From Algoriphagus faecimaris (GTDB lineage: Bacteria > Bacteroidota > Bacteroidia > Cytophagales > Cyclobacteriaceae), in assembly GCF_900101705.1 (NCBI RefSeq), contig NZ_FNAC01000002.1, forward strand, positions 141,573 through 205,572: a stretch of 64,000 nucleotides of DNA, in the 5' to 3' direction. A program made the translations under genes and the position numbers. Positions within the stretch are counted from its first letter, which is position 1. Each line of letters opens with the position of its first letter. Below, piece by piece: positions 26,115-33,769 of the stretch. The notes beneath the pieces were generated by a model that had not been told where the DNA came from, ran no database searches, and was given only the letters and a program-made list of their open reading frames with translations.

Positions 26115-27347
26115 ATGAATTTTAATCTCCGTACCAGGCTTTCTTTCATGATGTTTTTAGAATTTTTTGTCTGGGGATCCTGGTACGTGACGATGGGGAC
26201 TTTTTTGGGGGCAAATTTGGGAGCAAGGGATCAGGACATTTCATTGGCCTTTTCTACTCAATCTTTCGGGGCGATCATCGCACCATTTATAGTGGGATTG
26301 ATTGCCGATCGGTATTTTCATGCCCAGAGGATTTTAGGTGTGATTCATTTGATTGGAGCGGGACTGATGTATCTACTTTATCAGAGTGATGATTTTTCAG
26401 TGTTTTTCCCATTATTATTGGTTTACATGATCTTATTCATGCCCACCTTGGCCTTAGTCAATTCCATATCCTTTAACCAAATGAAAGATCCAGCAAAGGA
26501 ATTTTCTATCATCAGAGTTTGGGGTACAATAGGTTGGATAGCAGCGGGGATATTGATTAGCTGGATGGCCTGGGATAGTCAAGCGGGGATGGCGAATGGT
26601 TTGCTCCGTAATACATGGCTGATGGCATCTGTAGTATCGGTAATTTTAGGTTTTTTTAGTTTTACCCTTCCTCAAACTCCCCCTAGGGCTGATCGAAGTA
26701 CGGACTTTAAACTCTCAGAGTTACTGGGCCTCGATGCGCTTTCGCTATTGAAGCATAGAAACTTCGCCATTTTCTTTATATCATCTATTCTGATTTGTAT
26801 TCCACTGGCATTCTATTATCAAAATGCCAGTCCCTTTTTGACTGAAATAGGCGTGGAGAATTCTACCGGAAAGATGACACTTGGTCAAATAAGCGAAGTT
26901 CTTTTCATGCTTGCCCTTCCGATATTCTTTTCGCGCTTTGGGATAAAGAAAACACTAATTGTAGCCATGCTTGCTTGGGCAGCGAGGTATCTGTTCTTTG
27001 CCTTTGGCAATGCCGACGAACAGGTCTGGATGCTACTGGTGGGAATAGCATTGCATGGTGTATGCTATGATTTCTTTTTTGTGAGTGGTCAGATATATAC
27101 AGACGCTCATGCCGGAACAAAATTCAAATCTTCTGCGCAGGGATTAATCACCTTAGCTACCTATGGAGTGGGAATGCTAATAGGCTTCTGGGCTGCCGGA
27201 CATATATCAGATTATTTTTTAATTGCAGAGGGAGATCATGACTGGAAATCAATTTGGTTAATTCCTTCTGGTATTTCCGTTTTGGTTTTGCTATTTTTCA
27301 TGTCCCTTTTCAAAGAAGAAAAAATTAAACCTATAAATAACCTATAA
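26115..27347 (+). CDS. Nucleoside:H+ symporter-type MFS permease
   Basis: A 410-residue integral membrane protein with twelve predicted segments. MMFLEFFVWGSWYVTMGTFL (12-31) is the characteristic first helix of the NupG/XapB-like NHS family. Bacteroidota use members of this family next to Gfo/Idh/MocA and isomerase genes, where a role in sugar import is more likely than nucleoside uptake. Its stop overlaps the next start by one base (TAATG), so it heads the plus-strand operon. Probable substrate: the monosaccharide or keto-sugar made by the neighbouring enzymes. Confidence 0.85.
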   Translation: MNFNLRTRLSFMMFLEFFVWGSWYVTMGTFLGANLGARDQDISLAFSTQSFGAIIAPFIVGLIADRYFHAQRILGVIHLIGAGLMYLLYQSDDFSVFFPLLLVYMILFMPTLALVNSISFNQMKDPAKEFSIIRVWGTIGWIAAGILISWMAWDSQAGMANGLLRNTWLMASVVSVILGFFSFTLPQTPPRADRSTDFKLSELLGLDALSLLKHRNFAIFFISSILICIPLAFYYQNASPFLTEIGVENSTGKMTLGQISEVLFMLALPIFFSRFGIKKTLIVAMLAWAARYLFFAFGNADEQVWMLLVGIALHGVCYDFFFVSGQIYTDAHAGTKFKSSAQGLITLATYGVGMLIGFWAAGHISDYFLIAEGDHDWKSIWLIPSGISVLVLLFFMSLFKEEKIKPINNL

Positions 27348-28225
27348 TGCCCAACGCTGTTAATAGAAGTAGAAGAGAAAGCTTGAAGAAAGTTTTGCTA
27401 GGAGGAGCTGCCCTAGGTGGCTTTAGTTCTTTTGATTGGAAGGATGAAATGCCACTCAAACTAAAAGGAAATATAAACCATGGAGTCTGCGCATGGACAA
27501 TGCCGGATTTTAGTTTAGACGAACTTTGTATTGCCATTAAGGAAATCGGCTTTAATGCCATCGATATAGTCGGTCCAGAAACATGGGATACGCTCAAAAA
27601 ACACGGTGTTGAATGCTCCATGTGTAATGGTGCCGAACTCGGGATCCCCCACGGATGGAATGATCCACAATATCATGAGCAATTGATCAAAAACTATTCA
27701 GAAATTATTCCGGTAGTTGCAAAATACGGCTTCAAAAACTTGATTTGTTTTTCGGGGAATCGAAATGGTATGGACGATGAAGTAGGGATGAAAAACTGTG
27801 CCGAGGGCTTGAAAAAAATCATGAGTCTGGCAGAAAAACATAATGTAGTGATTCAAATGGAGCTACTGAACAGCAAAGTAAATCACCCTGATTATATGTG
27901 TGACCTTTCCGCTTGGGGAGTGGAGCTTTGTAAAATGGTTGACTCAGCTAATTTCAAACTTTTGTACGATATCTATCACATGCAAATAGACGAGGGAGAT
28001 ATCATACGGACTATTCAAACCAATCATCAATACTTTGGTCATTATCATACGGCAGGTAATCCAGGGCGAAATGAGTTGGATGAAAATCAGGAAATCAATT
28101 ACCCCGCAGTGATGCGAGCGATCGTAGAGACAGGCTATAAGGGTTATGTGTCTCATGAATTTATACCAAAATCTAAGGACAAACTTGCTGCACTTTCTCA
28201 TGCAGTTCAGGTATGTGATGTGTAA
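27347..28225 (+). CDS. Hydroxypyruvate isomerase-like TIM-barrel enzyme with Tat signal
   Basis: A 292-residue TIM barrel of the hydroxypyruvate isomerase/sugar epimerase group. SRRESLKKVLLGGAALGG (8-25) is a twin-arginine signal, so the enzyme should be exported folded to the periplasm. Barrel motifs include GVCAWTMPDFSLDELC, VVIQMELLNSKVNHPDYMCD with its Glu metal ligand, FKLLYDIYHMQIDEGDII, FGHYHTAGNPGRNELDE and YVSHEFIPK. It follows the permease with a one-base overlap and precedes the GMC gene by 21 bases. It probably isomerises a keto-sugar made in the periplasm. Confidence 0.87.
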   Translation: MPNAVNRSRRESLKKVLLGGAALGGFSSFDWKDEMPLKLKGNINHGVCAWTMPDFSLDELCIAIKEIGFNAIDIVGPETWDTLKKHGVECSMCNGAELGIPHGWNDPQYHEQLIKNYSEIIPVVAKYGFKNLICFSGNRNGMDDEVGMKNCAEGLKKIMSLAEKHNVVIQMELLNSKVNHPDYMCDLSAWGVELCKMVDSANFKLLYDIYHMQIDEGDIIRTIQTNHQYFGHYHTAGNPGRNELDENQEINYPAVMRAIVETGYKGYVSHEFIPKSKDKLAALSHAVQVCDV

Positions 28226-28246
28226 TATTTAATCAAATTTATATTT

Positions 28247-29926
28247 ATGGCAAATCAATCATATGATGCAATAGTAGTTGGATCGGGGATTAGTGGCGGA
28301 TGGGCTGCTAAAGAGCTGACGGAAAAAGGGCTGAAGGTATTGCTCTTGGAGAGAGGACCTAACGTGGAGCATGTCAAAGACTATGATACTGCTACTCTGC
28401 CTCCTTGGGAAGTTCCGCATAGAGGAAGAAGAACAATCGAGATGTTAGAAAATCATCCCAATTTGAGAAGGGATTATGTTTTGAATGAATTGAACCTAGA
28501 CTGGTGGGCACATGAAAGTGACTCCCCTTATGTGGAGGAAAAGCCTTTTACGTGGTTTCGAGGATATCAGGTAGGCGGACGCTCGCTTCTTTGGGGACGG
28601 CAGTCTTATCGATTGGCGGATATTGACTTTGAGGCTAATGCCAAGGAAGGTATAGCAGTGGATTGGCCTATTCGGTATAAGGACTTGGCTCCTTGGTATT
28701 CTTATGTTGAAAAATTTGCTGGGGTTTCAGGAAACAAAGATGGCCTGGATATTTTGCCTGATGGAGAGTTTATGCCTGCTATGCCGATGAACTGTGTGGA
28801 GAAGGATGCTGCAGAGCGGATCAAGTCTCACTATCAGGGCGCAAGGCATTGGTTGATGGGAAGACCTGCCAATATCACACAACCACTTCCTGGTCGTGTA
28901 GGCTGTCAGTACAGAAACAAATGTTCTCTAGGTTGTCCGTTTGGTGGGTATTTTAGTACTCAAGCCTCCACATTGCCTGCGGCTGTAGCTACAGGTAATT
29001 TGACACTGAGGCCTTGGTCTATCGTCAGAAGGTTGATATACGATAAAGATACCCAAAAGGCCACAGGAGTCGAGGTCTTAGATGCTGAAACCAATCAGAC
29101 GGTGGAGTATGACGCTAAAATCATATTCCTATGTGCTTCATCTTTTAATTCTACGGCCATATTGATGAGATCAGCTACTGATATCTGGCCTGGAGGGTTA
29201 GGGTCTAGTTCGGGAGAGCTCGGACACAATGTGATGGATCATCATTTCAGATTGGGTGCAAGAGGAACGATAGATGGCTATGAGGATAAATATTACTTTG
29301 GAAGAAGACCCACAGGTCTATATATCCCTAGATTTAGAAACTTGAATGGAGAAAAACGAGATTACCTTAGAGGTTTTGGATATCAAGGTGGAGCTAGCCG
29401 AAGTGGTTGGAGTAGAGACGTAGCGGAGTTAAACTTTGGTGCTCCTATGAAGGAAGCACTGACGCAGCCTGGTCCGTGGAGCATTGGCTTTACGGCCTTT
29501 GGAGAAATACTCCCTTACCATGATAATCATATTCGTCTCAGTGATACCGTCAAGGATAAATGGGGGATGGAAGCACTTGTCATGAATGCTGAAATCAAAG
29601 AGAATGAGAAAAATATGCGAAAGGATATGATGGCTGATGCTGTGGAAATGTTGGAGGTAGCTGGATTTAAAGATGTGCAGTCCTACGATGCGGGTTACAC
29701 CTTTGGTCAGGGTATCCACGAAATGGGTACAGCCAGAATGGGAAGAGATCCCAAGACCTCCGTACTGAATGGAAACAATCAGGTATGGGACGCTAAAAAT
29801 GTCTTCGTGACAGATGGGGCATGTATGACATCAGCCGCGGCACAAAACCCTTCATTAACCTACATGGCTTTGACGGCTCGAGCAGCTGCTTTTGCAGTGG
29901 ATGAATTGAATAAGCGTAATCTCTAA
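28247..29926 (+). CDS. GMC oxidoreductase, glucoside 3-dehydrogenase-type large subunit
   Basis: A 559-residue flavoprotein. AIVVGSGISGGWAAKEL (6-22) binds FAD; GRSLLWGRQSYRL (about 111-123) is the GMC signature region. Near the C-terminus HEMGTARMG supplies the catalytic His and AQNPSLTYMALTAR the second conserved Asn. A cysteine group, GCQYRNKCSLGCPFGG (about 219-234), is typical of sugar dehydrogenases paired with a gluconate-2-dehydrogenase small subunit. Such complexes oxidise the C3 hydroxyl of glycosides and pass electrons to cytochrome c. There is no signal peptide; export probably relies on the Tat-bearing partner encoded 19 bases downstream. Confidence 0.9.
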   Translation: MANQSYDAIVVGSGISGGWAAKELTEKGLKVLLLERGPNVEHVKDYDTATLPPWEVPHRGRRTIEMLENHPNLRRDYVLNELNLDWWAHESDSPYVEEKPFTWFRGYQVGGRSLLWGRQSYRLADIDFEANAKEGIAVDWPIRYKDLAPWYSYVEKFAGVSGNKDGLDILPDGEFMPAMPMNCVEKDAAERIKSHYQGARHWLMGRPANITQPLPGRVGCQYRNKCSLGCPFGGYFSTQASTLPAAVATGNLTLRPWSIVRRLIYDKDTQKATGVEVLDAETNQTVEYDAKIIFLCASSFNSTAILMRSATDIWPGGLGSSSGELGHNVMDHHFRLGARGTIDGYEDKYYFGRRPTGLYIPRFRNLNGEKRDYLRGFGYQGGASRSGWSRDVAELNFGAPMKEALTQPGPWSIGFTAFGEILPYHDNHIRLSDTVKDKWGMEALVMNAEIKENEKNMRKDMMADAVEMLEVAGFKDVQSYDAGYTFGQGIHEMGTARMGRDPKTSVLNGNNQVWDAKNVFVTDGACMTSAAAQNPSLTYMALTARAAAFAVDELNKRNL

Positions 29927-29945
29927 TCACTAAACGAACAAAACA

Positions 29946-30503
29946 ATGGCAATGAATAGAAGAGACGCGTTAAAAAGCGTCATGCTAATGATGGGAGGAA
30001 CTATGGTCGGTGCTACTGCGATTTTGACCGGATGTGCTCCTGAGAATCAAATAGAGGGACTTAATTTTAGCCCTGAGGATATTGCATTTCTAGATGAATT
30101 AGGGGATACGATTATTCCTGATACGGACACCCCGGGAGCAAAAGCCGCTGGAATAGGCCAATTTATGGTTATGATGGTAAAAGATACCTATGATGCTGAT
30201 CAGCAAAAAACTTTCGTGGATGGATTGAATATGATTCGTAAAGATTTTAAATCCGAAAAAGGAGCTGATTTTGTAGGGGCAGCGGCTGAAGACAGATTGG
30301 CTTATATGAATGGGCTTTATGAAAAATATAAATCATCAGAGCCCAGAGAGCCCCAAGTAATCAATATGCTTAGAGATCTGACAATTTTGGGTTATTTCAC
30401 ATCTGAAATTGGAGCTACTCAAGCACTAAACTATGTGGAGGTTCCCGGCCGATATGATGGCTGTATTGATCTCAAAGAAGGAGATAGAGCCTATGCGATC
30501 TAA
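29946..30503 (+). CDS. Gluconate 2-dehydrogenase subunit 3 family protein with Tat signal
   Basis: A 185-residue small subunit. NRRDALKSVMLMMGGTMVGA (4-23) is a twin-arginine signal, and TGC at 28-30 also allows a lipobox. The rest (FSPEDIAFLDELGDTIIPDT, TPGAKAAGIGQFMVMMV, LRDLTILGYFTSEIGATQAL) matches the family that partners GMC dehydrogenases. It is expected to carry the flavoprotein subunit across the membrane and hold it near cytochrome c. Last gene of the plus-strand operon; a terminator follows four bases later. Confidence 0.92.
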   Translation: MAMNRRDALKSVMLMMGGTMVGATAILTGCAPENQIEGLNFSPEDIAFLDELGDTIIPDTDTPGAKAAGIGQFMVMMVKDTYDADQQKTFVDGLNMIRKDFKSEKGADFVGAAAEDRLAYMNGLYEKYKSSEPREPQVINMLRDLTILGYFTSEIGATQALNYVEVPGRYDGCIDLKEGDRAYAI

Positions 30504-30506
30504 AAC

Positions 30507-30541
30507 AAAAAAAGCCTGCTTTGATCAAAGCAGGCTTTTTT
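30507..30541. terminator. Bidirectional terminator
   Basis: AAAGCCTGCTTTG and CAAAGCAGGCTTT form a 13-bp stem with Ts after it. It ends the sugar operon and probably the convergent membrane-protein gene. Confidence 0.92.
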
Positions 30542-30555
30542 ATTAATTGGTGGAT

Positions 30556-31209
30556 CTATGAAATCATACCTTTGGTCTCCTCGGATTTTCTAAAGACTAA
30601 TAAAAACATCACAACGATTAAAATAATAAGTAGGGCTACTTCAAATTGAGCCCAGATTTGGGATCTATTGATCAGTACTTTTGCTTTGCTGATAAGCTTT
30701 TCTCCCTCTTCCATTTGAATTTTACTGAGATTATCAAGGTCTAGGCGTGCTTGAGAGATTTTTTGATCATAGAGTTTTACTTGTTCTACATTGATTCCTT
30801 GTTGATCATTGTAAAGCAGGTCGTAACTCTTTATGCTTAGGTCATCAACAATTATTTCCTTGAAATCGCCCAAGTATTCACCTTCTTGAGTGGTAAGATT
30901 GGTTGCTTCAAAGTCTTCGACAATAGCCAGAATCCTATTTTCGTGTCCTTCTATTTCATCTACCACCCTGGAATAATCATAATCGAGGTTACAATGATCT
31001 ACTAGTTTTTGGATCTGAAATAGATGCTCTGAGATTTGAAAAATGTATCCCTCTACCACTAATCTATCGTTGTAAACCTCTGTAAACGTGCTACTAATGC
31101 TTTGGAATGACTGTCTTTCGATCAGGTTTTTCGCATAGATTAATAGAAGTAAAATACTGATGATTAAGAGGGCACGTATTTTTCTTCTTTTGAGACCGGG
31201 ATTTTGCAT
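30556..31209 (-). CDS. Four-helix-bundle sensor-like membrane protein without output domain
   Basis: A 217-residue protein with a membrane segment near 12-26, an extracytoplasmic helical region of about 150 residues, and a second membrane segment near 188-207. Only 11 residues remain in the cytoplasm. The helical part (FQSISSTFTEVYNDRLVVEG, KLYDQKISQARLDLDNLSKI) resembles the 4HB_MCP ligand-binding domain of chemoreceptors. No HAMP, signalling, kinase or GGDEF domain follows, and none is encoded next door. It is a single gene. Role unknown: a truncated receptor, or a sensor acting through a separate partner. Confidence 0.65.
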   Translation of the reverse strand: MQNPGLKRRKIRALLIISILLLLIYAKNLIERQSFQSISSTFTEVYNDRLVVEGYIFQISEHLFQIQKLVDHCNLDYDYSRVVDEIEGHENRILAIVEDFEATNLTTQEGEYLGDFKEIIVDDLSIKSYDLLYNDQQGINVEQVKLYDQKISQARLDLDNLSKIQMEEGEKLISKAKVLINRSQIWAQFEVALLIILIVVMFLLVFRKSEETKGMIS

Positions 31210-31289
31210 AGCTTAGTATCACTAACAGGTTAGAACTTACATTTTATAAAAAGATTCAGAGATTGCCAAGGAAATCCTTAATCTCGATC

Positions 31290-32087
31290 TTATAAAGGCA
31301 TCTTATCATACACGCGAACGTAATCTACTTCCATTCGCTGCGGCCAAATGGATGCATCTACTCCTTCTTTTCCACCCCAATTTCCTCCGACAGCTAGATT
31401 CAACAGCAAGTGAAAGGGTTGATCAAAAGGCCACTCTGCACTTGATTTACCCGTATTTTCAAAAGTGAAGTACAGCTTGCCATCTATGAAGAAATCTATT
31501 TTTTCAGCAGTCCAATTGATAGCGTAGGTATGAAAGGCTGAGTTAAAATCAGGGACTATGACCTGCTTACCTACTTCAGTGCCTATAGAATGGTTAAAGG
31601 CTTCCGTATGAACTGTCCCGTGAACCACTGCGGGATCGAAGCCTACGTGCTCCATGATGTCAATTTCACCGCTTCTGGGCCAGCCGCCGTAAGTATTATT
31701 CTCAGGAAGCATCCAGATTGCAGGCCATGTGCCTCTACCTTCCGGGAGCTTAGCACGGACTTCAATATACGCATATTTCCATGACCCTTTACCCTTAGTG
31801 ACTAGTCTGGCCGAGCTGTACCCTTTTTTTGATTCGGCCTCGGAATGGGCTTCGATGATTAAAATACCATTCTCAATTCTGGAGTTTTTTGGCTTAGCTT
31901 TTTTGTAATCTTGAAGCTCATTGTTTCCCCACCCATGGTCACCTGTATCATAAGACCATTTGTTTAAATCAGGTAAACCTGCAGTTTCAAACTCATCAGA
32001 CCAAATTATTTTTTGAGCATGTAATGGATTGTACATGAGTAGTATTACTAGGATAAAGTGAGTGAATAAAAGGATTGATTTTTTCAT
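31290..32087 (-). CDS. Glycoside hydrolase family 16 (laminarinase/beta-glucanase-like)
   Basis: A 265-residue exported enzyme with a signal peptide ending near LHAQ (25). The GH16 catalytic signature EIDIMEH gives nucleophile E141, assisting D143 and acid/base E146. WSDEFETAGLPDLNKW starts the jelly-roll and WPFDQPFHLLLNLAVGGNWG forms its late conserved strands. This wording fits endo-beta-1,3-glucanases. No SusCD pair or other carbohydrate genes are next to it, so it is not part of an obvious polysaccharide-utilisation locus, though the sugar operons lie 1 kb away. Confidence 0.93.
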   Translation of the reverse strand: MKKSILLFTHFILVILLMYNPLHAQKIIWSDEFETAGLPDLNKWSYDTGDHGWGNNELQDYKKAKPKNSRIENGILIIEAHSEAESKKGYSSARLVTKGKGSWKYAYIEVRAKLPEGRGTWPAIWMLPENNTYGGWPRSGEIDIMEHVGFDPAVVHGTVHTEAFNHSIGTEVGKQVIVPDFNSAFHTYAINWTAEKIDFFIDGKLYFTFENTGKSSAEWPFDQPFHLLLNLAVGGNWGGKEGVDASIWPQRMEVDYVRVYDKMPL

Positions 32088-32125
32088 TTGTTTAATAGTT
32101 TTGAAACTATTTTATATGGATGGCG

Positions 32126-32139
32126 TATACTATAGTATA
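32126..32139. promoter_or_regulatory. Perfect 14-bp palindrome, candidate operator
   Basis: TATACTATAGTATA reads the same on both strands. It lies in the 81-base divergent gap between the GH16 gene and csbD, 29 bases before the csbD start, where a regulator could control either gene. Confidence 0.4.
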
Positions 32140-32168
32140 ATTATTTTTAACCAAAACCCATAAATTTT

Positions 32169-32369
32169 ATGTCTTTACAACTTAAAGGAAACTGGAATCA
32201 AATAAAAGGTAAACTTAAACAAAAGTATGCGTCCTTAACCGAGGATGACCTGAAATATCAAGAAGGTCAAGAAGATGAAATACTTGGTTTACTTCAGGAA
32301 AAAACAGGGGAGTCAATTGAAAATCTTCGAAAAATGATCTTTGAAGATGAAAAGCAAGAGACGACCTAA
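32169..32369 (+). CDS. CsbD family stress protein
   Basis: A 66-residue, highly charged helical protein. LKGNWNQIKGKLKQKYASLT (4-23) followed by EDDLKYQEGQEDEILGLLQE is the CsbD pattern. Family members are induced by general stress in many bacteria; their molecular role is unknown. It is monocistronic, with a terminator at 32392. Confidence 0.92.
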   Translation: MSLQLKGNWNQIKGKLKQKYASLTEDDLKYQEGQEDEILGLLQEKTGESIENLRKMIFEDEKQETT

Positions 32370-32391
32370 TAGGTTTAACAAAATAGGGAAG

Positions 32392-32422
32392 GGCTAGTTG
32401 TTTATTCAACTGGCCTTTTTTT
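32392..32422 (+). terminator. Terminator of csbD
   Basis: GGCTAGTTG pairs with CAACTGGCC (one T-G pair) around TTTATT and is followed by seven Ts. Confidence 0.85.
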
Positions 32423-32484
32423 ATGGCTTGGCTTTTTCACAAGCTATCAGAATCGTAACTTGCTACCTATAAACCCAAATTAAT

Positions 32485-33648
32485 ATGGCATATTATCATC
32501 GATTGGGGGCTATCCCGCCCAAAAGACATACCCAATTTAGGCAGCCGGATGGTACCTTATACAAGGAAGAACTGGTCAGCTCTAAAGGCTTTTCTGGCAT
32601 TTATTCCAACTTATATCATGTCCATAATCCCAATAATGTAAAATCTATTGGTGAACCTCGGCCTTACAAGTGGACAGTTGCGGAAGATCATGGCCTGAAA
32701 CAAACCCATCTAAAAACCTCCGGGGTGGAAGTGACAGGGGAAGACTTCTTAAGTGCTCGTCGGATGCTCATGAAGAATAATGACGTGATGATGGGAATTT
32801 GCACTCCTAAGAACCGAAAAATGGACTTTTATTTCAAAAATGCCGATGGGGATGAATTGATCTATATCCATGACGGTGAAGGAGTTCTTTATTCACAATT
32901 TGGGAAATTGGAAGTGCGAAAGGGGGATTATATTGTCATTCCTAGGACTACAATCTATCGGTTTGAATTTCAAGAAGAAGGTCCTCTCAGGCTTCTTGTT
33001 ATCGAATCCCAAGGTCCAATCGAAACCGTAAAGCGCTATCGTAATGAAGTCGGACAGCTTTTAGAGCATTCGCCTTATTGTGAGCGTGATATTCGGCCTC
33101 CTCATGAACTTCATGTAGAAAAAGAAAAGGGCGAGTACCTCGTTCAAATAAAGAAGCAAGGAATGCTCCATCAATACCACTACGAGCACAGCCCACTGGA
33201 TATTGTAGGCTGGGACGGTTACCTCTATCCCTATGCCCTGTCGATTTATGATTTTGAGCCGATCACAGGGAGAATACATCAACCACCACCCGTTCATCAA
33301 ACATTCCAGGCTTGGGGCTTTGTGATCTGTTCTTTTGTCCCTAGATTATTTGATTATCATCCACTCGCTATACCTGCTCCATATAATCATTCTAATATTG
33401 ATTCAGATGAAGTCTTGTACTATGCCGAGGGGGAATTTATGAGTAGAAAGGGAATAGACAGAGGATCCTTTACCATTCATATGGGAGGGCTTCCTCATGG
33501 ACCTCACCCCGGCACTGTGGAGAAATCCATTGGAGCAAAGGCCACAGAAGAGTATGCCGTGATGCTGGATACTTTCAAACCTTTACAGATTACTACCGAT
33601 GCTTTGGAATTTGTCGATGAAAATTATCCTATGAGTTGGACAGAATAA
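32485..33648 (+). CDS. hmgA: Homogentisate 1,2-dioxygenase
   Basis: A 387-residue iron enzyme that opens the homogentisate ring in tyrosine and phenylalanine breakdown. MAYYHRLGAIPPKRHTQFR at the N-terminus, YIHDGEGVLYSQFG in the cupin region, and the C-terminal DEVLYYAEGEFMSRKG and HMGGLPHGPHPGTVE segments (iron-ligand His and Glu) are as in the family. Length is close to other bacterial forms. No 4-hydroxyphenylpyruvate dioxygenase or fumarylacetoacetase gene is in the window, so the pathway genes are dispersed. Confidence 0.93.
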   Translation: MAYYHRLGAIPPKRHTQFRQPDGTLYKEELVSSKGFSGIYSNLYHVHNPNNVKSIGEPRPYKWTVAEDHGLKQTHLKTSGVEVTGEDFLSARRMLMKNNDVMMGICTPKNRKMDFYFKNADGDELIYIHDGEGVLYSQFGKLEVRKGDYIVIPRTTIYRFEFQEEGPLRLLVIESQGPIETVKRYRNEVGQLLEHSPYCERDIRPPHELHVEKEKGEYLVQIKKQGMLHQYHYEHSPLDIVGWDGYLYPYALSIYDFEPITGRIHQPPPVHQTFQAWGFVICSFVPRLFDYHPLAIPAPYNHSNIDSDEVLYYAEGEFMSRKGIDRGSFTIHMGGLPHGPHPGTVEKSIGAKATEEYAVMLDTFKPLQITTDALEFVDENYPMSWTE

Positions 33649-33727
33649 ATAACACTAGATCCATTAGTCTTTTAGAAGAAAAAATTCTCTTGCTCATCAA
33701 TACGGTTGGGAGGACTTAAAGACTTTA

Positions 33728-33762
33728 AAAAATCCCGCTCTTTTAAAAAAGCGGGATTTTTT
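33728..33762. terminator. Bidirectional terminator
   Basis: AAAAAATCCCGC and GCGGGATTTTTT form the stem. It lies between convergent hmgA and the alkaline phosphatase gene. Confidence 0.9.
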
Positions 33763-33769
33763 GCATTTA

